This document shows, one piece after another, positions 1 through 7,796 of a stretch of DNA of 32,542 nucleotides. The notes under the pieces are model-generated. The model was not told the DNA's origin. It searched no databases and saw nothing but the letters and a program-made list of their open reading frames with translations. Each line of letters begins with the position of its first letter. Positions within the stretch are counted from its first letter, which is position 1. Source of the DNA: Alysiella crassa DSM 2578 (GTDB taxonomy: Bacteria; Pseudomonadota; Gammaproteobacteria; Burkholderiales; Neisseriaceae); assembly GCF_000745955.1 (NCBI RefSeq), contig NZ_JQKH01000025.1, positions 1-32,542 on the forward strand, written 5' to 3'. Both the position numbers and the translations under genes were made by a program.

Positions 1-124
1 GCAAATTAATGTGTTCCACCAAATAAGTAATCCCGAATGCACCCGCACCCAATACCTGTTGAATACGGTAAACATTGTGCAATACTTCGCCCATCGGCAA
101 GGCATAGCGATGTTTTGTGTGCAT
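1..124 (-). CDS. Serine/threonine protein kinase, N-terminal fragment
   Basis: Only the first 41 codons are present; the gene runs off the left edge. The peptide has the start of a Hanks-type kinase fold: strand 1 VYRIQQVLGAG, then the glycine-rich nucleotide loop GAGAFGITY, followed by LVEH where the conserved VAVK-type strand begins. ATG at 124 is chosen because AGGAG lies seven bases upstream and because the glycine loop would be expected this close to the start. Kinases of this class phosphorylate Ser or Thr on target proteins. The catalytic lysine, HRD and DFG motifs are outside the window, so activity and any C-terminal sensor domain cannot be judged. Confidence 0.75.
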   Translation of the reverse strand, partial: MHTKHRYALPMGEVLHNVYRIQQVLGAGAFGITYLVEHINL

Positions 125-218
125 TGTGCGCTCCTAATCCTAAAATAATGATGATGTGGGTGGGTGTGGAATTATAGCCTTAAATCAATCAATGGGTGTG
201 ATGGATAAAGTGGTTATT

Positions 219-271
219 GTGTACACGGCGGTCGCTGTCGCCTTGTCCTGATTTAAATTGAATCCACTATA
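219..271. repeat. Half Correia-like (CREE/NEMIS) repeat
   Basis: The stretch ends in CTATA. Its reverse strand begins TATAGTGGATT, then AATTTAAATCAGGACAAGG and GCGACAGCGACCGCCGTGTAC. This closely matches the terminal inverted repeat and inner arm known from Neisseria Correia elements, including the characteristic ATCAGGACAAGGCGAC block. Only one arm of about 53 bp is visible. The opposite TATAGTGG terminus is not found nearby, so it is a solo half element. The inner core is shared with the complete element at 7589-7695. Confidence 0.6.
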
Positions 272-435
272 AGAACCTGTGTTCATAATCTTAATAGCTT
301 GCTTTTATCGCTACTTCATGCGCCTACTGCGTTGGCTTTCCACGCCAATATGTTCAATATTGGCATGAAAAGCCGCCTTGTATTCGCAAGAATTATCAAT
401 AAAATCAAGCCATCAATCTTACGAACACAGGTTCT
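272..435. mobile_element. MITE-like long inverted-repeat element, 164 bp
   Basis: The ends are inverted copies: AGAACCTGTGTTCATAA on the left and TTACGAACACAGGTTCT on the right, one mismatch in 17. The similarity continues inward for about 50 bp (AGAACCTGTGTTC..TAA..TT.AT.GCTTG.TTTTAT). The centre holds a perfect hairpin, GCCAATAT - GTTCA - ATATTGGC, at 344-364. No open reading frame of its own is convincing. Its left end abuts the CTATA end of the half Correia-like repeat. No clear target duplication is seen. It is probably a non-autonomous element mobilised in trans, family unknown. Confidence 0.55.
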
Positions 436-468
436 AAAATTGTCATGTACCAAAAGGTTGCCTAAACT

Positions 469-1401
469 TTATGACAGTGCAATCTCCATTTCCCAAAAAT
501 CCCGCGCCAATTCGGTATTTGGAAAAATGGCTTGCGCGTCATTCAATAAATTCAATGCCTTATCGCCTGAATATTTTGCGCTGATGTGGGTTAAAATCAA
601 ACGCTTCACTTGCGCCAATTTTGCCAATTCGGCGGCTTGGGTGCAGGTGCTGTGTCCAAATTTTCTCGCATTTTCCATATCTTCCGCGTCAAATGTGCTT
701 TCGTGTACCAATACATCGGCACCGCGACAAAAATCCGCAAATTCGGGCTGAAACGTGGTGTCGCCAAAAATCACCACTTCACGCCCTTTGCGTGGTGGCT
801 CAATAAAATCTTTGCCATTCAATGTGTTGCCATTGGGCAAAACCACCGTTTCGCCGCGTTTGAGTGCGCCATACAATGCACCTTTGGGTATGCCCAACGC
901 CGCCAATTCCTCGGTTTTCAGGCTGCCTGCGTGGTCGGCTTCCACGATTTTGTAGGCGTATGATGGCATGCCATGCGCCAAAGTACGGTATAAAACACGA
1001 AAATTGGGCGTGTCCAATGCCACGCCTTCATCGTCTAATTCAATGATTTCCAATGGATAAGTCAGATAACTTTGCGAAATGTGCAAACCTGTTTCCACAA
1101 ATTGCCGCAAACCTTTCGTGCCATACAGCGTGAGTGGCGTGGGTTCGGCGGCACTCAAAAATGAGCGGCTGCACAGCAAACCGAGTAAGCCAAAAATATG
1201 GTCGCCGTGCAAATGGGTAATGAAAATGCGGCGAATTTTGCTGGGGCGAATAGCGGTATGCAAAATTTGATGTTGCGTGGCTTCGCCGCAGTCAAATAGC
1301 CAAATTTCGCCATTTTCTTTCATTAAATTCAATGCAATAGATGTTACATTGCGTTCTTTGGACGGTGAACCCGAAGCAGTTCCCAAAAAGTGTATATTCA
1401 T
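469..1401 (-). CDS. rnz: Ribonuclease Z
   Basis: A 310-residue metallo-beta-lactamase-fold endonuclease that removes the 3' trailer from tRNA precursors. The RNase Z signature HLHGDH is at residues 63-68, preceded by the PSKERN loop near residue 13 (the PxKxRN-type element of the long bacterial form). Later metal ligands and motifs include FGDTTFQPEF, HESTF and the C-terminal THISAKYS. Length is normal for a bacterial enzyme. GGAAAA lies upstream of ATG 1401. It is the downstream gene of a same-strand pair with the S9 peptidase, separated by 54 bp that hold an inverted uptake-sequence pair. The 164-bp repeat element lies 33 bp beyond its stop codon. Confidence 0.93.
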   Translation of the reverse strand: MNIHFLGTASGSPSKERNVTSIALNLMKENGEIWLFDCGEATQHQILHTAIRPSKIRRIFITHLHGDHIFGLLGLLCSRSFLSAAEPTPLTLYGTKGLRQFVETGLHISQSYLTYPLEIIELDDEGVALDTPNFRVLYRTLAHGMPSYAYKIVEADHAGSLKTEELAALGIPKGALYGALKRGETVVLPNGNTLNGKDFIEPPRKGREVVIFGDTTFQPEFADFCRGADVLVHESTFDAEDMENARKFGHSTCTQAAELAKLAQVKRLILTHISAKYSGDKALNLLNDAQAIFPNTELARDFWEMEIALS

Positions 1402-1417
1402 AATGATTTTTCCAAAT

Positions 1418-1447
1418 AGGCAGCCTGAAAAAGTTTTCAGGCTGCCT
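1418..1447. repeat. Inverted pair of DNA uptake sequences
   Basis: AGGCAGCCTGAA and TTCAGGCTGCCT face each other across a six-base spacer, giving a 12-bp stem between the S9 peptidase gene and rnz. Neither side has a strong T-run, so termination here is less certain than at 7510 or 7749; partial attenuation between the two genes is possible. Confidence 0.85.
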
Positions 1448-1455
1448 GATTTATT

Positions 1456-3465
1456 TTACAAAACAATTGTTTCGCGTAAAAACGCAAACACCGTTGCCAA
1501 TTCATGCGCTGTTTGCTCATGGGTGGCGTTGCCCGTGTGTCCGCCCGTATTGGGCGCGTAAAGCCATGATTTTACTTGTGGATTGTCGCGCAATTTCGCG
1601 TAAAATTTCAGCGCGTGGGCAGGGTGAACGCGGTCGTCCGACAAACTGGTCGTAATCAAAGCAGGCGGATAATTCAGGCTGTCTGAAAGTTGATGATAGG
1701 GCGACAGTTTCTCTAAATAATCAAACATTTGCTCATCATTCGGGTCGCCGTATTCGTCTATCCAACTTGCGCCCGCGTACAATTCGGTGTAGCGCAACAT
1801 ATCCGTGAGCGGCACTTCGCAAATCATCGCGCCCATGCTTTCAGGCTGCCTGCAAAACGCGGAAGCCACCACCAAACCGCCATTGCTGCCGCCTTGAATG
1901 GCGATTTTTTTCGCAGACGTGAAACCGCGTTCACATAAATCATTCAAAACACTCAATAAATCATCAACTGTTTTGTGTTTATTTTCCCGAATCGCCACCG
2001 TGTGCCAATGCGAAAACTCGCCGCCACCGCGCACATTCGCCAACACAAACGCACCGCCCTGTTCCAGCCAATGCCGTCCAATTGTCCCCATATAATGTGG
2101 CAATTCTGGTACATCAAAACCGCCGTACACATACACCAAAGTCGGCGTGTCGGGCGAGCGCGTTTTGCCAATATGGTAGTAGGGAATGCGCGTACCGTCA
2201 TTTGAAGTAGAATAAAATTGCTCAACCGAAATATTTTCCGCATTAAATTGCTTCGGCTGACGGCGCAATACGCTCAATTCCATCACATTCAAATCCAGCG
2301 CAAACAAGGTCAAAGGTGTAACAAAATCGCTTGCTGCCAAATACACCGTGTCGCCGCCCCAAGGCTGGTCGGTAATCTCAATTGCACCTTGCAGAAAATT
2401 CGGTAAATCAACGACTTGCCAAGTGCCACCTTGCCATTTCCACGCTTTCAGGCTGCCTGAAACATTGTCCAGTAAAGTGGCGAGAATAAATTTTCGTGTG
2501 GTTTCAATGCCTTCCAGAGCCTGTTGTGCATTGGGCGTGAACAAACATTGCGCTTCGCCCAATTCGCCTTTGTTTAATTTCACGGCAATCAGACTGCCTG
2601 CAAGGTATTTTTGCTTACTGCGCTGCCAGTCTGATTTTAATCTTAATAATAATTGACCAGCCAAATAACTCAATAATTCACAATCATTTGGCAAATTTAA
2701 TTTGATGGCTTCCGCATTCGCATTCACATAAAAATAATCTTTGGTGTAAAACGTGTGCGCCGCTTCAATCAAATCAATCGGCGCACCCTGCGCGTCCAAA
2801 TACCGCCATGCATGCACCATTACGCCATCTGCCGTCATCTCGTAAACAGGAGTGGCTTCTTCAAATGATTGTCCGCGTTGCATAAGCCAAACTTGGCGCG
2901 GATAACCAGAAGTGGTTAATTGCCGTTCGTCCCACGCAGGGCAAATCCAAACGCTGTTTTCATCGCGCCACGCCACCTGATTTTTGCCTAATGGAAAATG
3001 AAAACCTTGCGGTACAATTTGTTTATTTTTTAAATTAAATTCAATAGTATAAGCGGAATCCGAACCTGCAGATGATAATGTAAGTAACACCATTTCAGGC
3101 TGCTCCACATAATGCGACACGCCGCTCAAATAGACATCATCGCCCAAAATCGCGTCAAAATCCGCCACTGCAAACAAAACCTCCCATTCAGGCAGACCAG
3201 CGCGATAAGTCGCCGCGCTGCATACGCGATACACGCCTTTGGGGTGTTGCTCGGATTGGTAAAAATGGTACATTCGGGCGCGGTGTTCTTGGCAGAAGGG
3301 GATTTGTTTTTCATCTTGTAATTGCGTGATAATGGCTTGTTTGGTTTGATGAAAATAATCCGATTGACAAAATTGTGCCAATGTTTCGGCGTGAGCGTTT
3401 TGGTGGAATGATTGGGTTTGGGGAGAATCTAAATTTTCCAAATAGTGAAATTTATCTGCGGACAT
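1456..3465 (-). CDS. Prolyl oligopeptidase family serine peptidase (S9A)
   Basis: Encodes 669 residues: an N-terminal beta-propeller of about 400 residues, then an alpha/beta-hydrolase domain. The hydrolase part begins near LVYVYGGFDVP. The catalytic serine is in GGSNGGLV (Ser527), the aspartate in DDRVHPA (about residue 610) and the histidine in GGHTGN (His643). Such enzymes cut short proline-containing peptides in the cytoplasm. The open frame extends to 3645, but that extension runs through several uptake-sequence copies (RQPE, FRLP) and aligns with nothing familiar, so ATG 3465 (MSADKFHYLEN) is preferred. There is no conventional SD beyond the AGG of the uptake sequence immediately upstream. 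Two uptake sequences lie inside the ORF (1842 region and 2446-2462). Confidence 0.88.
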   Translation of the reverse strand: MSADKFHYLENLDSPQTQSFHQNAHAETLAQFCQSDYFHQTKQAIITQLQDEKQIPFCQEHRARMYHFYQSEQHPKGVYRVCSAATYRAGLPEWEVLFAVADFDAILGDDVYLSGVSHYVEQPEMVLLTLSSAGSDSAYTIEFNLKNKQIVPQGFHFPLGKNQVAWRDENSVWICPAWDERQLTTSGYPRQVWLMQRGQSFEEATPVYEMTADGVMVHAWRYLDAQGAPIDLIEAAHTFYTKDYFYVNANAEAIKLNLPNDCELLSYLAGQLLLRLKSDWQRSKQKYLAGSLIAVKLNKGELGEAQCLFTPNAQQALEGIETTRKFILATLLDNVSGSLKAWKWQGGTWQVVDLPNFLQGAIEITDQPWGGDTVYLAASDFVTPLTLFALDLNVMELSVLRRQPKQFNAENISVEQFYSTSNDGTRIPYYHIGKTRSPDTPTLVYVYGGFDVPELPHYMGTIGRHWLEQGGAFVLANVRGGGEFSHWHTVAIRENKHKTVDDLLSVLNDLCERGFTSAKKIAIQGGSNGGLVVASAFCRQPESMGAMICEVPLTDMLRYTELYAGASWIDEYGDPNDEQMFDYLEKLSPYHQLSDSLNYPPALITTSLSDDRVHPAHALKFYAKLRDNPQVKSWLYAPNTGGHTGNATHEQTAHELATVFAFLRETIVL
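2446..2462. repeat. Palindromic DNA uptake sequence (17 bp)
   Basis: Full TTTCAGGCWGCCTGAAA inside the S9 peptidase gene. On the minus (coding) strand the centre is A, giving the AGGCAGCCTGAAA form. Confidence 0.9.
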
Positions 3466-3467
3466 GG

Positions 3468-3484
3468 TTTCAGGCTGCCTGAAA
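3468..3484. repeat. Palindromic DNA uptake sequence just upstream of the S9 peptidase start
   Basis: The 17-bp form ends two bases before the ATG at 3465, so it occupies the ribosome-binding region. Degraded copies lie at about 3518 and 3604 in the same 362-bp gap (3466-3827). The rest of that gap is AT-rich and carries the pilC promoter region. Confidence 0.9.
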
Positions 3485-3763
3485 AATAATAAAAAACAAT
3501 TATAGCAAAAAGGGGGTTCAGGCTGTCTGTGTATTAAATTTGCCATCATAAATTCAAATGATTCAAGTAATTTCGTATACGCTGTAATTTTTGGTGTACA
3601 AAAAGGCAGCCTGAAAAGTGCCAAATTACGGCGAATCGTGTCCAATATTTTCCACTACCGCTATTTTTTTACCCAAAAATTAGCTTATTCGCCAATAAGA
3701 TTAAACCTGAAAACATCAAATTGTCCCGATGAAACACATTTAATTGATTGTTTGGTATAAAAA

Positions 3764-3793
3764 TTGCTTAACTATCAATAATTGTGATACATT
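3764..3793 (+). promoter_or_regulatory. Candidate promoter of pilC
   Basis: TTGCTT (3764-3769) and TACATT (3788-3793) are separated by 18 bases, about 35 bp before the ATG at 3828. An alternative is the extended -10 TGGTATAAA at about 3753-3761. Chosen by eye; neither is a strong consensus match. Confidence 0.35.
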
Positions 3794-3827
3794 ATTGAAT
3801 ACGATAAACTTTTGGAAAGGTTTCATC

Positions 3828-6800
3828 ATGAAACAGAAAAAGTACACAACCAAACGCTTGAGTCGCTTTACTGCGATGAAACCGTTGGTTTTCTTAACCC
3901 TGATGGGGTTGGGGCTAAACGCACATGCGTTACCTAGTCCATTTGCACACGTTCCTCTGCATTTGCAAAGCACCACCACCAGCACCACAGCAGGTGGTGT
4001 GCCACCTAATGTTTTGATTCAGTTTGACGATTCGGGCAGTATGTCGGACGTATCGTATGCCAATGCTGTACCAGGTGAATCTTATTGGGAAGTAGATGGT
4101 ACAACTGTTCGCTACAATGTTAACCATGCAAGAAGAGCTGAATTTGATAGACGAGTGCGAGAGGGAACTGCAAAATTAAAACAAGCAGGTAGAAATGATC
4201 CCACCCGTATTGATATCGCACGTAGGGCTTTGTTAAAAGTCTTGGAAAACGATGCTTATACCAGTAAAGCCAATTTAGGTTTAATCAGCTTATGGGCAAA
4301 TGAAACGCAATATAATCGTCTTCAAAATGGTTCACGCAAATATGCTGAAGACTTTATGATGGGGCGACGAGAATTTGCGATGACACCAGAAGAGTTACAA
4401 ACCATTGTACGCAATTTATTTGCTAGCAAAGGTACACCTGCTGTGGAACGTTATATGGACGCTGCTACCATGTTGGAAAAAGCCATCAAATATCGTTGCC
4501 AAAAAAGCTATGTGATTTTGTTTTCAGATGGTGATGCCATTAGTAATGCAAATATACCCGCAGTTCAAAACAATAAATTTAAATGGAGTTCAAATAGTGC
4601 CGTAACAGTTAATCCAAATACACAATATGCGGCTACTTATGAAACATGGTTGGCACACGAAGCAGCAAAAGAATATGACTTGCCTGATACGATGACATCC
4701 TATTTACAAGTTCCACCAAGGGCATATGAATCAAATTTGGATCACCCTGCCATGTTTACTTACAATCCAAGTACAAGAAATTATGCTTGGAATTTGACTT
4801 CTTCTCCTAGATGGGGAACAACTTATGGAACTTATTGGACACAGCATCCAGATAGCTTGCCATTTGTTGCTAATATGATGTTGAAAGATTTGAAAAAATC
4901 AACCAGTAGCAATGCAGTAGATGCGGCAAATAAGAGCTGGGATGATGACAATGAATACGGTGGACAAAAATTTAATGTTCAAAATATTGAAACCTTTACC
5001 GTAGGTTTTGGTAAGGGTTTATCAGATATTGGTTTACGGGCATTAGATGGTATGGCAACTGCCAATAATTACAAATCCTTAAACGCTTCCACCGAAGAAG
5101 AATTGGACGCTGCATTTGCCAAAATCTTTAATGAAATTGGTTTACGCAATGAAGTGAAGCCGCCATTCTCCACTTCCAGCATTACCCCAACACCAATGTT
5201 GGATACTTCTTCTAGCAGCACATTAAACGGTTCAGCAGCTGTATTGCTGGAATTGGGTAAAGGAGCGAGTGAAATTCGCTTCTATAAATTGGTGAATACC
5301 AGCAAAACTAAGGCACCTGTGTACTCAGTAGATACCTCAACACCATACACCATTCCTGATTACAGTGAGCGCAATGTCTTGTTTAACGAGGGTGGTGTAA
5401 ACAACAAAGTGTCTTTCTTGGATAGATACGAGGGCAGCAATGAGAAATTTGGTATTGTTAATGCGAAAAATCCAAATGAATGGCGCGAGTCATTGATTCC
5501 ATGGCTGATGCGCAGCAAACCTGATGCTGAAATTCAAGCGCAGGCGAATAATTCTGTGAAATACCGTATTCGTGGTATCACAGAAAATAATGTGAACACG
5601 CTGAATTTAGGTGATATTTTGGATACACCATTAGAAGCAGCAGGCGAGAGTAAATACAACCGCCAGCAATATTTGGTTACTGCAACCAATGACGGTATGC
5701 TGTATCTCTTTGAAAGCCAAAATTCTGCAACCAATCCGTATAAATTGCGCATGAACTATATGCCAGGCGGTATGCAGCGTGAAAGCGCAACTGATACGGT
5801 CATGAAGTATTATAAAGATTTGGCGGCGGATAATTACATTACCGACCCAAATAACCCACATTTGTATTTGCTCAATGGCGGTATTGAAGTACGCAGAAGC
5901 GATAAAGGTCAACCACATCGCCGTTTGTTTATGTCAGCGAATATGGGGCAAGCAGGTCGCGGTAGCTTCTCTTTGAATTTGGCAGGTAAAAATTTGAAGG
6001 GTGAAGCGGTAGGTATTGATGCCAGTCGTGACTCTTGGGTGGCTTCTGTGCCTTTGTTTGAAACGCCTAAAGAAACCAATAACAGAATGGGTTACACCAT
6101 TGGTAAACCAGGTTTGGGACGTTTGGCGATTAATCGCTCCGTTGCATTCTCTGGTACAGGCACGGCTGCTACAGCAAAAATGACAACTGATGTGAATAAT
6201 GTATATTACGCCACATTTGTGAATAGTGGTGTGCGCCATCCTTCTGAAGCAAGTGGCGGCAGCACTGAGTCTGCTTTGTATGTGTACAGCACCTTGGGTG
6301 AAGAAAACGTGGGTGTAGGCAGCAACAAAACCACTTTAGGTCATAGACCTGGTCAATTGATTCAGAAACTGGTTGCCAATCCAAATGGCGGTGGTTTGGC
6401 TGAGCCGTCTTTGCTGGATGTGAATTTGGACGGTGTGGTGGATTTGGCGTATGCGGGCGATTACAAAGGCAATATGTATCGCTTTGACTTCCGTGATGGC
6501 AATAGCAATAATTGGACTGTTAGCCGCTTGTTTACCACGAAAGACAAACAGCCAATTACCTCTTCGCCTGCAGTATCGTATTTAGATGACAATACTTTTG
6601 TGGTGGTGTTTGGTACGGGTTCAGATTTGTATCAGTCTGACTTGAAAACACAAGACACGCAAAGTGTGTACGGTATTTACGACTTTATTGGTAATCCGAG
6701 CCCAACGGGTACGGCTGGTGTAGGTGAGTTGCTGGAACAACAAATGGGCGAACCAAAAGGTATCGGTGAGTACAATGTTCGTGAATTGAGCAAAAATGAA

Positions 6801-7475
6801 ATGGATACCACACGTTACAAAGGTTGGTACTTCAATTTGAACGAATTGGGTGAACGTGTAACCGTAACTCCGACATTATTGCTGAAAACCGTGTTGTTAA
6901 GTACGCGTATTTACTACGTGCAACCATCAAATACATCTGCTACTACTACAACAGAAGATAAATGTGCACCAATCAGTTCGCAAGAAAGCACTTCAGCTAC
7001 AGGTTGGATTATGCAATTCCGTAGTGATTCGGGTGGTCGCTTGCCATCTAAAGGTGCGAAAGATGCAGACCACTTCCCATTTGTGGATTTGACTGGTGAA
7101 AACCCAGATGGCACGTTTGCTGACCGTAATGAAAAAAGCTTGATTTCTGGCTTCCAAAAAGCGGGGGCAGGTATCCAATCTATCTTACCTTTAGTAGGGC
7201 ATGATGATGAAAATATTGCAGGTGGTACGCGTAATGCAGTAGATTTGTCTGGTGGTGTAGGTAGAGGTCTGGGTGATGTAGATACAGAATTGAAACCTTA
7301 TGATCCTGTGCAAGATCGCTTCTGCTACAACACAGCCGAGGAATCAAGTACGGTAATGACATCTGACAGCTCGGATACAGCATCAGGTGGTATGAGAAAT
7401 GGTACTGTTACGGCTAAAGCACCTAGATGTGCAGGTGTGAGCTTGCGTCGCATTAGCTGGCGTGAAATCTTCTAA
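3828..7475 (+). CDS. pilC: Type IV pilus tip adhesin / biogenesis factor PilC (PilY1 family)
   Basis: Encodes 1215 residues. Start ATG 3828 is preceded by GGAAAGG; an upstream in-frame extension lacks a ribosome site. A Sec signal peptide (KPLVFLTLMGLGLNAHA) precedes mature LPSPF. A von Willebrand A-type domain starts with NVLIQFDDSGSMSD, a MIDAS motif (Asp67, Ser69, Ser71), and continues to YVILFSDGD. The C-terminal half is a PilY1-type beta-propeller with a nine-residue calcium loop DVNLDGVVD (residues 864-872) followed by AYAGDYKGNMYRFDF. Known relatives sit at the pilus tip, counter retraction and mediate adherence. Monocistronic, ended by a hairpin terminator. No homopolymer tract typical of phase-variable Neisseria pilC is seen, and the ORF has no uptake sequence. 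Confidence 0.93.
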   Translation: MKQKKYTTKRLSRFTAMKPLVFLTLMGLGLNAHALPSPFAHVPLHLQSTTTSTTAGGVPPNVLIQFDDSGSMSDVSYANAVPGESYWEVDGTTVRYNVNHARRAEFDRRVREGTAKLKQAGRNDPTRIDIARRALLKVLENDAYTSKANLGLISLWANETQYNRLQNGSRKYAEDFMMGRREFAMTPEELQTIVRNLFASKGTPAVERYMDAATMLEKAIKYRCQKSYVILFSDGDAISNANIPAVQNNKFKWSSNSAVTVNPNTQYAATYETWLAHEAAKEYDLPDTMTSYLQVPPRAYESNLDHPAMFTYNPSTRNYAWNLTSSPRWGTTYGTYWTQHPDSLPFVANMMLKDLKKSTSSNAVDAANKSWDDDNEYGGQKFNVQNIETFTVGFGKGLSDIGLRALDGMATANNYKSLNASTEEELDAAFAKIFNEIGLRNEVKPPFSTSSITPTPMLDTSSSSTLNGSAAVLLELGKGASEIRFYKLVNTSKTKAPVYSVDTSTPYTIPDYSERNVLFNEGGVNNKVSFLDRYEGSNEKFGIVNAKNPNEWRESLIPWLMRSKPDAEIQAQANNSVKYRIRGITENNVNTLNLGDILDTPLEAAGESKYNRQQYLVTATNDGMLYLFESQNSATNPYKLRMNYMPGGMQRESATDTVMKYYKDLAADNYITDPNNPHLYLLNGGIEVRRSDKGQPHRRLFMSANMGQAGRGSFSLNLAGKNLKGEAVGIDASRDSWVASVPLFETPKETNNRMGYTIGKPGLGRLAINRSVAFSGTGTAATAKMTTDVNNVYYATFVNSGVRHPSEASGGSTESALYVYSTLGEENVGVGSNKTTLGHRPGQLIQKLVANPNGGGLAEPSLLDVNLDGVVDLAYAGDYKGNMYRFDFRDGNSNNWTVSRLFTTKDKQPITSSPAVSYLDDNTFVVVFGTGSDLYQSDLKTQDTQSVYGIYDFIGNPSPTGTAGVGELLEQQMGEPKGIGEYNVRELSKNEMDTTRYKGWYFNLNELGERVTVTPTLLLKTVLLSTRIYYVQPSNTSATTTTEDKCAPISSQESTSATGWIMQFRSDSGGRLPSKGAKDADHFPFVDLTGENPDGTFADRNEKSLISGFQKAGAGIQSILPLVGHDDENIAGGTRNAVDLSGGVGRGLGDVDTELKPYDPVQDRFCYNTAEESSTVMTSDSSDTASGGMRNGTVTAKAPRCAGVSLRRISWREIF

Positions 7476-7509
7476 TCATCATTGCTTAATTTGATGTGCT
7501 AAAAAGAAA

Positions 7510-7544
7510 AGGCAGCCTGAAAAATATTTTCAGGCTGCCTTTTT
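7510..7544 (+). terminator. Uptake-sequence hairpin terminator of pilC
   Basis: AGGCAGCCTGAAA and TTTCAGGCTGCCT form a 13-bp stem with a short AT loop, followed by TTTT. It starts 35 bases after the pilC stop and is the classic Neisseriaceae arrangement in which two opposed uptake sequences make an intrinsic terminator. Confidence 0.9.
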
Positions 7545-7588
7545 GTGTATTTTCGGTTTTAATATTGGGTAATGGACATTTTGGTTGC

Positions 7589-7695
7589 TATAGTCGCAGA
7601 ACTGAAAAAGCAGTACGGCGTTGCCAACGCCCTTATGTAATTCGTACACGGTGAGCGTTGTCGCCTTGTACTGCATTTTCACTTCTATGACTATG
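7589..7695. mobile_element. Complete Correia-like element (about 107 bp)
   Basis: Inverted ends TATAGTC..GAA..GAAAA.GCAGTAC and the mirror GTACTGC.TTTTC..TTC..GACTATG enclose a short core. The length equals the short class of Neisseria Correia elements, and the inner GCAGTACGGCGTTGCC and TTGTCGCCTTGTACTGC are recognisably Correia-like. The outermost bases read TATAGTC rather than the usual TATAGTGG, so it is a divergent variant. It lies between the pilC terminator and the glgA terminator. With the two terminators it fills the 321-bp gap 7476-7796, which has no gene. Confidence 0.65.
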
Positions 7696-7748
7696 AGTTA
7701 TGGGTTTTACCCACCCTACGGCAGATTAACACATTTCTTGTAGTGAAA

Positions 7749-7782
7749 TAAAAGGCAGCCTGAACACATTTTCAGGCTGCCT
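7749..7782 (-). terminator. Uptake-sequence hairpin terminator of glgA
   Basis: AGGCAGCCTGAA - CACATT - TTCAGGCTGCCT forms a 12-bp stem. Read on the minus strand it is followed by TTTTATTTC, and it lies 15 bp after the glgA stop. It would end the glycogen transcript. Confidence 0.8.
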
Positions 7783-7796
7783 GAATTTATTTCACA

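Noticed and set aside
3466-3645. A 60-residue N-terminal extension of the S9 peptidase
   Set aside because: It is read through three uptake-sequence copies, contains no family similarity, and ATG 3465 starts the recognisable peptidase N-terminus.
3960-4015. CACCAC-rich stretch early in pilC as a phase-variation tract
   Set aside because: It is an irregular run without a uniform repeat unit, and no poly-G or poly-C tract of the kind that switches Neisseria pilC is present.
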